Origin: Aotearoamyces nothofagi | Taxonomy: Eukaryota; Ascomycota; Leotiomycetes; Leotiales; Tympanidaceae | Reading direction: 5' to 3' | Assembly: GCA_015345905.1 (NCBI GenBank) | Contig: JADDTR010000003.1 | Location: forward strand, 434,001-498,000 | DNA: 64,000 nucleotides | In this document: positions 37,235-48,945 of the stretch, piece by piece | Layout of the letters: the number at the start of each line of letters is the position of its first letter | Position numbering within the stretch: position 1 is the first letter of the stretch | Program-made: the position numbers and the translations under genes | Notes under the pieces: model-generated | Seen by the model: the letters and a program-made list of their open reading frames with translations, nothing else | Databases searched by the model: none | Told to the model about the DNA's origin: nothing

Positions 37235-38057
37235 GCAAGGCGGCGTCTCCTATCGTCTCCGCTATCAAGGTCGCTAGGCACGTGCCTAGCAGCCTAGCAC
37301 GGATGGCCCTTCCCAAGCAGGGCCTCGTAAGGGTCCTAACCACGTGCCCACCTACGTGCCCACCGACGAAGGATGCCTATACTGGCCGAACTGCGCAGCA
37401 AGCGGGTGCTACCCGGTGGGGGGCCGTAGAGCTGGCGGCCTGTCCTGACGTAGCCAGTGGTCGACGGTCGGTGGGCCGGCGGGCCCGGTGGGTCCGGTGG
37501 TCAGCGAGCTGTGGGCTGTGGGCTGTGGCCAGTGGGCACATCTTACGAGCCGCGAAGCGGACAGTGGGGAGCCAGACCTTCCAGCCTGCGCAGTCAAGGG
37601 GTAAAAACAGCTCAGGATTGCTTGTTGTGTGGGCTTTCGCGACCATCTCAGCACTGAGGAGTGATGGATGATGGCATTGCCGGCGGTCCAAAGCAATGCT
37701 CCCACGTAATGTATGAATGCCTGCAATACGTGGTCCCAACGGGCCCGAGGCTCCGGCCGGGGCTTGCGTTATTGTGGTCTTCGGAGAATAAGGTACTGTA
37801 CTGTAGTTGTAACTCGGCCGGTCTGCCGATCGGAATTCGTACCCTGGCCAACTGTGCCATTGTGCTGTATGGGATGCCTTGCTAGATGTTCGAGGTTCAG
37901 TGTGTTGATCAAGGGCGGGCCCGTGATCCAGGCGACCGCGATAGCCTGGTATGTAGGTCGTCCATTACCTCCAATAGCACCTACGCTTGCTCGCTGTTTC
38001 CTCGGCAAGTTAGGCAGCTAACCGACCTACCTGTGTAAGAGTAAGCACAGTGGGTGT

Positions 38058-38152
38058 GTGCCTTAGGCAGCAAGAGAGGTCCTCGAGTAGCTCCTGCATA
38101 GCTCCTGCATAGCTCCTGCATAGCTCCTGCATAGCTCCACTGCCTAAGGCAC
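38058..38152. repeat. 13-bp inverted repeat enclosing an 11-bp tandem array
   Basis: The arms GTGCCTTAGGCAG (38058-38070) and CTGCCTAAGGCAC (38140-38152) are perfect reverse complements. Between them, 38089-38138 holds about 4.5 copies of the 11-bp unit TAGCTCCTGCA. A 10-bp CACTCCRCCG repeat follows at 38150-38182. The structure could form a hairpin or represent a degenerate small mobile element; no flanking duplication was identified. Confidence 0.8.
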
Positions 38153-39815
38153 TCCGCCGCACTCCACCGCACTCCACCGCCGCGCCAACTTAGAGTTCTA
38201 GGAACCCTTTGGCTGGAGCTTACACAGCACGGACACGTAAGACTCCTAGGCAGGTAGCTAATAACTATAAGGCAAGGTAGGTAGATAATCTGTAGGCATG
38301 ATGTTTTGACGTCGGGCGGGATTGGGCGCTATAAGGCCGCGTTACAGGTGTGGTAGGGTGGTGGAGGTGGTGAAAAGTTCGCCCGCTGAACAGGAATAAT
38401 GATGCTGAAACCTGCTGATCGGCTCAACAAACAGTCTCAGGACCTGTCTCGCCTCCGTACTTCATTTCATGTGCTGGAGCGAGAAGCAAAAACTAGACGG
38501 CGCAACGAGGCACGAGGCTGAAATAGGCAGCCGGCAGCAGGGTTCCTCCGTGCAGGGTTGTCCGGCTACTTACCTTATGTTATGCATCCCTACCTTAGGG
38601 CTAAGCACTAGGGCTTCGCACCGCACAGGGCTACAGCTTAAGCACTGGAGCTTGCCAGAACTTCCGGAGTCCAGTCCAGGACTGTACGTGTGCGTTGGGC
38701 ACGTCGTCGCCTCCGCGTGCTCGAGCAATATGCTTCACTTCGTGCAGCCTGTTGAGATGCGGCGTCCATCCATGCCGTGCGCTGGGCCAACCTGCCCAGC
38801 GACCATCGTTGATACCCGTTGAACGGTATTCGCGTGTCTTGTACCGAGTACTGCTTGCTGCTGCCGTGTGATTAATGGATGTACAGTTACCCTGCTTCCT
38901 ACTTCTTGTATGCATAATGATGCTGCATCTACCTACTGTACGCGGATACTCGAAACAGCAAGTCGTTCTCGTTATGTGTGCGTGCACTGTGTGCTTTGAC
39001 ATTTCGATACATCCCTTTGAGCAGTCTGGCCTGCCGGGTTACTGCCAGTGAACCATGCCTGTACAGTAAGTGCCTTTTTCACGCCCTGTCTTGCTTCACA
39101 CGTACTGGAAGCAGCTATCTTGCCGTGCTTGCCTCTGAGAGAAATGGCTGTACGCCGGCTGCTTTGCTACGGTGTGGATAATGGCTCAGACAATAGTTGC
39201 ATCGTCGGCAACGAGGCCGAGGTATAAGACCAAGGACGCAGTGTGCTTGAGGGGTGGCGCCTGGTCCTTGGGGAGATCATGGAGTCCCAGGCGTGCAGCG
39301 TTCCATGGTCCATCATCCATGGCAGCTTCTCTCCTCTTCCTGGCCAGGTTCAAGCCTCAAATTGTTTCTGCTGCCCCCAGTCGAGTCGCCCCAGCCGGTC
39401 CATGCCTCCTCCCTCTTCTGCCCTGGCCGGCTGGTATATACTTTGGACTTTCCTCTACTGTATCACGGAGACTTGCTTGCCTATTATTGTCTGTCTGTGT
39501 CACCAATTGGATCCAGCTCGGACGGCACGACCAACTTGGCATGCTTTCGCTCGGGCTTTGGTGTCACTGTCACAGTCGCATGGTAGCACAGCGGCACGGC
39601 AGGCGGTACAGTAGTAGGTGGATAGTACGGTAGGTGGCACGGCAGCACAGTGGCACAATGGCACAAGAAGGAAAGAAATAGCGATCTACTTGATCTACGA
39701 CGTCCTCTCCAAATTGAGTATTGCTGCATATATACACATAGAACCGCAGCTGCGCTTGCAGGTACCTGCTAATCCAATACCTAACGAGCTCACCACAAGA
39801 CGCCTCGCTTTGTCC

Positions 39816-39822
39816 TATAAAA
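39816..39822 (+). promoter_or_regulatory. TATA box of small gene at 40028
   Basis: TATAAAA lies 212 bases before the start codon, followed by a CT-rich leader. This spacing suits a leader of roughly 150 to 180 bases. Confidence 0.5.
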
Positions 39823-40027
39823 GCATACTAGCACGCACGACGTCGTCTCAACATCTCTCCTATTTCTACATCCATTCGGAGCCTTGCTATCTCCATACTT
39901 AGAGCTTCCTAGGCTCTCGCACAACTTGCCTCTTATCTACATCTACAACTTGTCAGTCTGTCAGCTTAACTCCGACTTTCCCTCCTAGCCGTCTCTTCGG
40001 AGGCCTTTTCCAGCCAAGCCGGTCAAC

Positions 40028-40192
40028 ATGTGTGACTACACCAACAACTACTTCATCTATTCGTCCTGCCACGACCCAGGTGCTCACTTCGTTGGGACAT
40101 CTACTGACGGCAAGAAGGACCAGTCTTGCCCTCGTGGACCTCATGAACGATATATTGTCCTTCCCGGCTGCTGTCCTTTATGCAATCCATGA
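40028..40192 (+). CDS. Small Cys-containing protein, MCDYT type (54 residues)
   Basis: An unspliced frame of 54 residues starting MCDYTNNYFIYSSCHDPGAH and ending in a Cys-rich tail GCCPLCNP. Five cysteines and several aromatic residues are unlike random translation. Many ascomycetes encode small proteins that begin MCDYT and carry scattered Cys/His, which are uncharacterised; I place it there from memory of the start motif only. There is no signal peptide, so it is probably cytosolic or nuclear and could bind zinc. A TATAAAA box lies 212 bases upstream with a CT-rich leader between. It stands alone in a gene-poor stretch, which argues for an independent, possibly stage- or condition-specific, transcript. 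Confidence 0.6.
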   Translation: MCDYTNNYFIYSSCHDPGAHFVGTSTDGKKDQSCPRGPHERYIVLPGCCPLCNP

Positions 40193-42368
40193 AGATAGCC
40201 AGCTAGTTGGAAATCTGTGTCCTCTACGGATCACCGTCCCCCAGAACTACTATCATTGATCAACCATGAATGTCAAGCACAGAGATGTAGCCGGTTACCG
40301 GCATTTAAACGGAAAGGACGGTCTTTCGCTTTTACTCGTCAACAACTTTCACCTCCATGATTCGATTACCATTCTATCTAGTACCTACTAGCAGTCTACT
40401 CCGAATCAACTATTCAGAGGTATCGAGCAGAGCTTCACCAGGGATACAGCAATTCAACATCTTTCTTTCCTTTTTTTTTCTTCCCCATTACGATAATGAT
40501 TGGATCCAAGGATAAGATTTCAACTCCGGGTTCCTTCACATGCGAGTCCAAGATGCCATGGCTGATGGTTTCTCAAGCCAGCTCTGGCTGAATTTGGGGC
40601 TTTGGCTTTGTCATGGGACGCCGCGTTAGTGACGACAAAAATGGAGGGAAACAAAAGGAGAGATGCAAGGAATGTACTGTACGGCGGCAAAGGATAGACT
40701 CTTGCGTCCGACGTTGGTAGCAGGAAGCACATGGAGTTTCTCCACATTTGATGGGGGTTAAGCAGGTTTTGAGGTCTAGTGCCGATTCAACTGCTCAGCC
40801 ATTCATAGCCAGGTGTTTCAAGCGTACATGGTATATGGAATTTGCAAGCTACGCTATATGTTTAACCAATGATCCTCCATAACCCGTCACTGTTAAAGCC
40901 CCAAGAAAAGCCAGATCAAAGAGGCCTCGACAACGATACTAAATTTCCTTATGCTCTCCTCCAGCGATAAATCCAACGATTGAAAGGATCGACTAGTCTA
41001 TACATGACAATGATGTGTCCCGCCCACGCACGAGTTCTCGGGAGAAAGTAAAGCAAAGGCCACCAATGGCACAGCCCCACTCGACGCTCTTGGGTTCTGC
41101 GTTTCACATCCCCGATCCGTCCCGCGCATAGTGCGGTGATCAAACCTTGGCCGATTCTGGCAGGAAGTGATTTGTAGACTGGCAACCGAGCACGCAAGAT
41201 ACAAACCTGTTGCAGGTATGGGGTGTAGTAGTACAGGATTCGGATAGAGAATTCCGATTGCTCCAGGTTTGTCCCACAGTCTCTCCGTGTGGGGAGTGAT
41301 CGAGCGCCAAGACTTTGTAGGATTGGAGCTCTCCGCAACGACTGGAGTAGACGGACAAGTCTGTTTTAGGCCTTCTCCCGTATCCGTTTGGCTCTAGGGA
41401 CAGTCAAGCATATGATCGTGCTAGTATTGTGTAGGTCTTTGTCCTTTAGCCATAACGGGAGGATCTGTGTCCCTGATACGAAGACCTTGTTGAAGTTATA
41501 CAGGAAGTACTCCGGTGCTGACTAGTTGTATAGGAACGTCTGAGAAAAACAGGACGCATATTATTGGTCGTAAGCTATGCCACAAATAGCTTGTCAGTCC
41601 AACTGCGATCTGCAGAGGTGATGTTGCTAGAGTCTCTGTCAGTCAGCAAGAATCACCCTTTTCGTCGTCAACAAAGTTCTTCAGTTGTGATACAACTTGC
41701 CGATTCTAGGCGAACAGAACATCCCCTAAAAATGGGTTCCCATATCCTACGAGCACAAGAAGAAGGCTGAGCAGGAAGTTTGCAGTTAGCATCTATTACT
41801 GTTAAGGTTAAGGTTAAGGTTAAACCGCCCTTTCTATAATTCACTTATCACATTTCGCTGTGCTCTTCATCGATGCCAGAACTAAAACCAAGAGATCCGT
41901 TGTTGACAGTTTTAACTATTATATGGCATACGGATGATATAGATAACCAGGGTTTGTAGTTCTCCCTTTTCCGGCTTTACTGACGAAGCCTAGAAACCTG
42001 ATCAAAAGGCAATACTATAGATTGGAGGTTATTATGTTTAATTGGCATAAAAGATTTTTTAGAAAGTGCTTTATAAAGCAACTGTGTTCAAATAAATACT
42101 TCTCCAACTCTATATCCAAACATGTCTGAAGACTACAGACCTGCAGTATTATAGACACATACCTACGTCGCCCACAAACTCCATCTTGTAGGCAGGTTAC
42201 AAACCACACCTCAACAATCCCATCATATTATATCAACTGCAACAGCAAAGCTCCATTCATTCTGCTCAGATATCCAATCCATCCTCCACCTCCTACTTAG
42301 TCGTTGGAGGACCATTGACGAAGCTACAATGACGCAGTCGTCAGCATGTGAACGGCAGCTCGCTACTC
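40193..42368. other. Intergenic, no gene seen
   Basis: About 2.2 kb of mixed sequence. Frames between 40949 and 41358 on the minus strand overlap one another and have no domain. A GTTAAG hexamer array lies at 41801-41824. Confidence 0.5.
41801..41824. repeat. GTTAAG hexamer array (telomere-like variant)
   Basis: Three perfect GTTAAG units followed by GTTAAA. The unit read as TTAAGG differs by one base from the canonical fungal telomere repeat TTAGGG. Confidence 0.85.
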
Positions 42369-42695
42369 TCAATGTTCATCTTTCCCGGCAACATACTTGT
42401 TCCACAGCTTCCCCACAAATCCCGCCGTCGGCTTCTGGTCGTTGAAGCTCTCGCGTCTGGCTGCTGCGGTGGCGTCTGGGTTGCGCTTCTGGCTGATAAG
42501 GCCTGCAAACTGCGTGCTTCCTTGGGATGGCTGTTGTGATGCAATCATCGTGTCAGCCAGCGCATGCTCTTCTGTTCTTTTCCTTCCCCCTGTCCGATAG
42601 AAGTCTGGTATAGAGATGGGGGGTTCAGAGGGTCATACGCGTCTAGCGTCGCTGGCTTTTGAATCCAGCGCTGGTGTGGTGCCTGAAGATGTCAT
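42369..42695 (-). CDS. Small conserved fungal protein, conidiation-protein-8-like (72 residues)
   Basis: Exons 42639-42695 and 42369-42530 join across a 108-nt intron (GTATGA donor, GCTGACAC branch-like site, ACAACAG acceptor) to 72 residues. The start is MTSSGTTPALDSKASDARR. The second exon encodes GSTQFAGLISQKRNPDATAA followed by ARRESFNDQKP and FVGKLWNKYVAGKDEH. The pattern GLxxxKRNPD...ARRxSFxDQ...GFVGKLWNxYV resembles small ascomycete proteins annotated as conidiation-specific or con-8-like; I recall this pattern but cannot check it. No signal peptide or membrane segment. Its start codon lies 320 to 520 bases downstream of a cluster of CCAAT boxes. The frame on the same strand at 42341-42544 is a shadow in another phase. 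Confidence 0.65.
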
Positions 42696-43566
42696 TGCTG
42701 CTCTGCTGTGGAACGGATGTCCTTCTGTAGCCTGTATGGAGTGTTTGTGTTTTGCGGTGTGGGTATCTTTCGAGATGATTGATATATCGGGGGGAAGCTC
42801 AGCCGTGCGAGGGGCGAAGGCAAGCACTTAATATAAGGTGCGAGCAAGTCAGGTCTGGCTATGTCATGCCATGTCACCATATCCACTAGTGGTCCTTCCG
42901 ATCTCTTGCAGCCGCCATTGCAGCCGCCTGACGCCCGTTGATGATTCCCGGGAACCTTGCCTACGGTGTTCCTCATACTCCCCCATTCATCATCAGCCGC
43001 CTTACATAACTGCCATTGGCCAGCAGTAACCACCCCGCATCTGACAAATCCGCAGTGGCCTGACCCCAACCGAACCCCTCACGATTTGGCCAATGACATA
43101 CACCGATACAGCCAATGTTGGAACCCCTGCCTGCATCTGTCGTTCACTTTCCCTCGGAAAAGCCAATCAAAGGACAGGCAATCAGGCGTGAGTCAGTCTC
43201 ATGACAGGCCCCATTGGTGGATTCGCATTTGACATGCACTCTAGTATCACTGTCCTATCAAAATACACTCTACATGCCTGGTACACAGATCGAAATGTCT
43301 TATGTTGGTGCATATTATTAGCCTTGGCGCTAGTCCACCTCCGTAGTAGGTGAAGCTGCTTTCATATTGCGGGGCACGCGGGGAATGTGAGCATCACTAT
43401 CGAGCGCAGCCGCTGCCATGTGAATTGTCTGGCTGAGGCAATAATACCAGTAAGAATAACCTATGGACGATACCTACTGTTGCTTTGTTTTGAATTTTAC
43501 ATGCTCGACAACCTGAAGCAAACAAGTAGACACCCTGCTAACTAGAATCCGTCACGCACCTCTCTT
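42696..43566. other. Intergenic with CCAAT cluster
   Basis: Lies between the 3' end of pyruvate carboxylase and the small con-8-like gene, both on the minus strand. It should therefore be the promoter of the small gene plus the carboxylase 3' UTR. No gene seen. Confidence 0.5.
43015..43217. promoter_or_regulatory. Cluster of five CCAAT boxes
   Basis: CCAAT/ATTGG pentamers occur at 43015-43019, 43090-43094, 43112-43116, 43163-43167 and 43213-43217, three as CCAAT and two as ATTGG on the plus strand. CCAAT is the target of the HAP/CBC complex in fungi. The cluster lies upstream of the small gene starting at 42695. Confidence 0.5.
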
Positions 43567-46500
43567 CTATTTGGCAATCTTGCAAATAAGATCCGATCCA
43601 TCGACCGAATCACCCTCCCTGACCTGCAAGCTTGAAACTTTACCATGATGAGGAGCACTGATGACCATTTCCATCTTCATTGCCGAAAGGACGCTGGATA
43701 TTTCAAAGAAAGAATTAGCAAAATATTTCCAAAGTAGGCTGAGACAATAGTCTTGAGACGGAATATACATACGCGATTGGATCACCCTTCTTGACTTCTC
43801 CACCTTCCTTGACTCTAACTTCAACAACCTGCAAACTGAATTAGTAGTATTCCAGTCGATTGTGCCAATAAACTTACAACGCCGCTCATTGGAGCTCCAA
43901 CTTGGCTGGAATCTGCAGCATCTGCCTTTGGTCTGCTGGTATTGTCGACCGCTGCCTTGTTATCCTCGACGGTGACTTGTCGTACTTCTCCGTTCATCTC
44001 GTAGAACACCTCTCGCTGACCGGTGGTATCTGACAGGGGACCAATGGCAAGCAGCTTCAAGATGAGGACTTTGCCCTTCTCGAGCTCAACGTTGAACTCT
44101 TCGCCGATCTCTGGCTTGGAAAGGAAATACTTTGTTGGTAAAACGCTGAGGTCTCCGAATTTCTGAATGAACTGACGGTAATCTTCAAATACCTTTGGAT
44201 ACATGGCATAGCTAGCAACATCGCACTCAGTGACACTACCCCATTTAGAGTAAATATCCTTCTTGATCTTTGCGAGATCAGCAGGGGGCAGTGTCAAACC
44301 TGGGCGCTTGTCAAGCTTAGGACGGCCGCGAAGAGCGTTAGTTCGAAGAGGTTCTGGGAAACCACCGTATGGCTGACCCATCAGACCTTCAAAGAACTCA
44401 AGAACGGAGCCGGGGAAGTCAAGTTCTCCTGCTTTCTTCTGCACATCATCAAAACTGAGCTTGTTGGAGACCATGAACTGAGCTAAGTCTCCTACAACCT
44501 TCGATGTTGGAGTAACTTTAACGATATCGCCAAGGAGATCATTTGCATGCTCATAAGCTTTCTTAGTTTCTGCCCATTGTGCACCAAGACCAAGCTGAGA
44601 GGCTTGAAACATCATGTTGGTAAGTTGACCACCTGGAATTTCATGCTCGTATACTTCTGGATCCGGGCCAGTGAGACCAGCTTCAAAAGGAGAGTAAAGT
44701 AGGCGCAGTTGTGCCCAATAAGTATCAATAGCACGGATATGGTGCACATTAAAGCCTGGGTCAAGATCAGTGCCCTCAAGTGATGACAGCACAGCGCCAA
44801 TGCTGGGCTGAGAAGTCATGCCTGACAGGCTGTCTGTAGCAGTATCCACAACATCTGCTCCTGCGTTCGCACAGGCAATCATTGATGCGACACCGGTACC
44901 AGCCGAATCGTGAGTGTGGACATGGATGGGAAGATCAGGGTATTTCTTTCGGATGGCACCAACCAACAGCGTTGCGGCTCTTGGCTTGAGAACGCCAGCC
45001 ATATCCTTGATACCCAGGATATGGATTCCGAGATCTACAAGTTTTGCAACAAGATCCATGTAGTATTGTAGGTTGTATTTCTTCTTTGGGTTCAGCATGT
45101 CTCCACTATAGCACATGGTTCCTTCAACTACACCACCAGCATTTTGAACAGCCTTGATACCGACCTCGAGTTGGTCGATGTCATTGAGGGCGTCAAAGAC
45201 TCGGAAGATGTCTACGCCATGCTTCTTGGCCTGTTCACAGAAATGGTAGATGGCGTTGTCCGGGAGTGACGAGTATGCAACTCCGTTTGCGCCACGAAGT
45301 AACATCTGGAAAGGAATGTTTGGAATAAGTTTTCTCATCTTACGAAGTCTGTCCCATGGATCTTCATAAAGGAAGCGCATTGCGACATCGAAGGTAGCAC
45401 CACCCCAGCATTCAAGACTGTAGGCATTGCTGTAGGCGTAGCTAGTCTCCTTTGCAATGTTTAATAGATCAACCGTTCGGACACGAGTAGCTAGGAGAGA
45501 CTGATGGGCGTCACGCCAGGTTGTGTCCATAATCAAGCAGCCTTTGTTTGCGCGGACAGCCTTCGCAAATGCCTCTGGGCCTTCCTCAACAATGATGTTT
45601 CTCCAGCCATCCTCGCAGGGGGTCAAAACATCGATCTTCTTGTCATGTTCATCAAAGAGCTCTGGCATAATGATCTCGCCCTTGAATTTCGGCTCACCAA
45701 TTTGCCCCTTGATGCTGCTTCCGTTCACAGCAATATCGCCTAGGTAAGCTAGTAGCTTTTGGGCACGGTTCTGAGAGCCAACAAGATCGAAGAGCTCGGG
45801 CGTATCATCAATGAAGGTAGTCCAGCAGTTCCCTTCAATGAAAGTTGGATGCGTAAGAAGAGATGCCAGGAAAGGGATGTTGGTTTTTACACCACGAATG
45901 CGGAATTCCACAAGAGCGCGGAGCATCTTCCGGCGGACAATCTCGTAAGTTGAGCCATGGCACGTGCACTTTACCAACATGGAATCGTAATGGGGGGTAA
46001 TGATGGCTCCTGCAAAGCCATTGCCTCCGTCCAAACGGACCCCATTTCCACCAGCCGAACGGTACACTTCAATCTTGCCAGTGTCTGGCTGAAAGTTCTT
46101 TGCCGGGTCCTCCGTTGTAATACGGCACTGAATTGCAAACCCTCTGGTGGAGATGCGATCCTGCGTCAAACCGAGTTGGGCGAGTGTAGCACCAGCAGCA
46201 ATTTGGATTTGTGCAGCAATGATATCAATGCCGGTAATCTCCTCTGTGATTGTGTGTTCAACCTGGATACGAGGGTTGATCTCGATAAAGTAATACCGAT
46301 TCTGCTGGTCCACGAGGAACTCAGCGGTACCAGCGTTGCGATAGTTAACCGACTTAGCCAGCTTGACTGCGTCATTAAGAATAGCATCTCGCACGTCAGC
46401 GGGAAGATCTTTGGCAGGAGCTAACTCTACCACTTTCTGATGTCTTCGCTGTACAGAGCAGTCACGCTCGTACAAGTGCACAATATTTCCGTGGTTGTCT

Positions 46501-47772
46501 CCTAGAAGTTGTACTTCAATGTGCTTCGGCTTATCAAGAAATCGCTCCACAAATACAGTACCATTACCAAAGGCGGACTTGGCTTCGGATGTGGCACGCT
46601 CAAAGTTGTCCTTCAGGGTCGCCTGGTCTCGAACAACTCGCATACCACGTCCACCGCCACCAAAAGCGGCCTTGATGATAATCGGGAAGCCATACTCGTC
46701 TGTGAATTTCTTGACATCCTCGAACCTTTCTACGGCTTCTTCTGTACCAGGTACGACAGGAACGTTCGCCCTCAATGCCAGTTTTCGGGCGGAAACCTTG
46801 TCTCCGAGGCTATCGATAACTTTAGGGGAGGGACCAACAAACTAGTTTAGGCCACTGGTTAGTAATTGCATTTCGCCCGTCATTTAGATATTCAACTCAC
46901 AATCAAGCCCGCCTTTTCAACGTTTCGAGCGAACTCTGCATTTTCGGACAAGAAGCCATAACCTGGCAGGATTAGCGGGTGGGTATCCGATTTCATAAAC
47001 TATGAACATACCGGGATGGATCATATTGACGCCGTGCTGCAGAGCAATCTTGATAATCTCGTCGCCTGCCAAGTACGCTGCAACCGGTGTGTATTGACCG
47101 CGCTTGCCGATGACATAGGCCTCATCAGCTTCTGCGAAACACATTTGTATCAGCCGAATGGTACGCCTATCAGGAAACATGTCTTCGTACTCTGCCTGTG
47201 CATGCTAAGACGATCCTCATAACTAGCTAGCGTCAGTCCTGATAATAGACAGGTGTTCGAATATGTTATACCTGAAAACTGCGACAGTCTGAAGTGAAAG
47301 TTCGTGGGCCTAATAGATGATACATATTAGCAAAAATGTCATCAAGCGGCCAATAAACAAAAGCTATCCAGCATTGCATATAGCAGGACAAATTAAAAAG
47401 GCACTCACTGTACGAAAGATCTAGATTAACATAAATCTGGTTAGCAACCTTCTTGAGCTTATAATCTAGATAAACATACACGAATAGCTATGATAAGGTC
47501 AGCTTGATGCAGAATCAGTCTTGCGGGACTATCAGTACTTACGGATTTCTCCACGATTTGCAACTACGCAACACAGAAACTGAGTGTTAGCAGTCATACA
47601 TGGCCTTCAAGACTCCGAGTAGCTTGAGTACCTGTGGAGACTTACCAAGGATTTTCTTCAATTGCATAATGCTGGAGTTGGCACGGATCCGGTGGACCGT
47701 CTGAGCCTGTCTGGTGTCCATGCCCTCTTCAAACACTTCGCTGTAGCCTCCATTTTCACCGTGATCAGCCAT
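43567..47772 (-). CDS. pyc: Pyruvate carboxylase
   Basis: Biotin-dependent carboxylation of pyruvate to oxaloacetate, anaplerotic and cytosolic in filamentous fungi. Eleven exons give 1188 residues, the family's normal length: 47646-47772, 47543-47563, 47480-47487, 47409-47420, 47272-47309, 47191-47222, 47012-47131, 46901-46962, 43878-46841, 43773-43828, 43567-43693. Exons 2 to 4 are micro-exons of 21, 8 and 12 nt; splicing them yields the invariant VANRGEIPIRIFRTAHELSL. The biotin carboxylase/ATP-grasp part covers residues of about 38-490 (KAAFGGGGRGMRVV, EINPRIQVEHT). The carboxyltransferase part has DTTWRDAHQSLLATR and the metal-binding HVHTHDSAG. The biotinyl lysine is in SAMKMEM at about 1153. 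No mitochondrial presequence is visible. The long exon 9 carries most of the enzyme. Confidence 0.98.
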
Positions 47773-48945
47773 ACTAGGCAACTCGAGCTATGTAAAATCT
47801 CAATGGCGACGCTTGCAAGCTGCGGGGCAGGTAGGGCCAGTGATAGCTTTCTGAGTCAGTTAAGTCTTACGAGCAAGACCAGAGCACCAAGAGGCTCGAT
47901 CGAGGGATTCGTGGCTCCGCGGATATATATATGTGGTAGGACGATGAGTAGATATGTATTGTAGAGAGGGTATGATGAGGATGCTGTTGAGGAGGAAGGA
48001 TTGAGAAGGATTGTGTCAGGCAGGCTTGTGATTCTTTACTTGCTAGCACCGACCGCGGGGTGCTTTCACAGGTAACAGCTATCCTTGTCGTCTCGCGTCG
48101 GCAACGAATGAGGAGCCACGGAAGCTCTTATCAGTGCTCCCGTCGTAAGCGGCGGCGAGTTAAAAATCGAGAAGATGCCGGACAAGATAGCATCACAGCT
48201 TTCAGTCCAGTTTACATATTCTTATTTGCATGTGGAGCTATAATTATAAGACTACTGTAGTAGACATTCATAACAGCATTTTTTGTCGCAAACAGGGGCA
48301 GGATTTTTAAGGTTCTCATAATTCAACAGCGGTATCGGTAACAGTATGAGATGTGCAATCGCTCTTGGCGGGGTGGCAGCGCGGACCGTGGGAGTCATTC
48401 AAAAATTGAGCCATAGCTGTAAGGCAATAATTTCAGGAACAAAATTTTACTCGTTCGCTCTTAACAGTTGAGGACCGGTTAATGCGTCACAAATCTCGCT
48501 AGTTGTTAGGCCGAGACGGCTACACGCGCATCTCAGCCGACCTCGGCCCAAGGGAATACAATTAATAAAGAACAAAGTCACGAAAATATTCCGCTAGTGC
48601 GTCCGTGTATAGTATGTCTAATGGGAAATACGTTTTTCTATTCTTGCTACGTGCAGTCAGGGTCAGACAGCCATGTGTGAAAGAGCCATTTTTGGTGCCA
48701 GACAGCAAGAGAAATCTAGTTGCACAAGCAAGCAGAAAACGGCTCACCTATCAAGATACAATTTTCTACCAAGGTGCATCCCCTATATGGAAGCGCACTC
48801 AAAGGTGGATACAAGCAAGCATACGAATACATCATAAATCGCAAGATGAAACCGTATAACAGACCGCTCAGAGCACATAGTAAAGAATCCTTCCCCCCAA
48901 GACTACCTTCAATATGTATACCCCACATGAAAGACGTCATATCAT
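47773..48945. other. Intergenic, no gene seen
   Basis: Upstream region of pyruvate carboxylase and 3' side of clathrin heavy chain, both minus strand. No linked frames or domains. Confidence 0.5.

Larger units (their letters stand above)
35120..40027. other. Gene-poor region
   Basis: Almost 5 kb without a recognisable gene. It holds several short tandem repeats (listed) and the promoter of the small gene at 40028. Open frames are short, overlapping and unlinked. Confidence 0.5.

Noticed and set aside
40949-41358. 129-codon minus-strand frame
   Set aside because: No domain, two further overlapping frames in the same place, no splice linkage.
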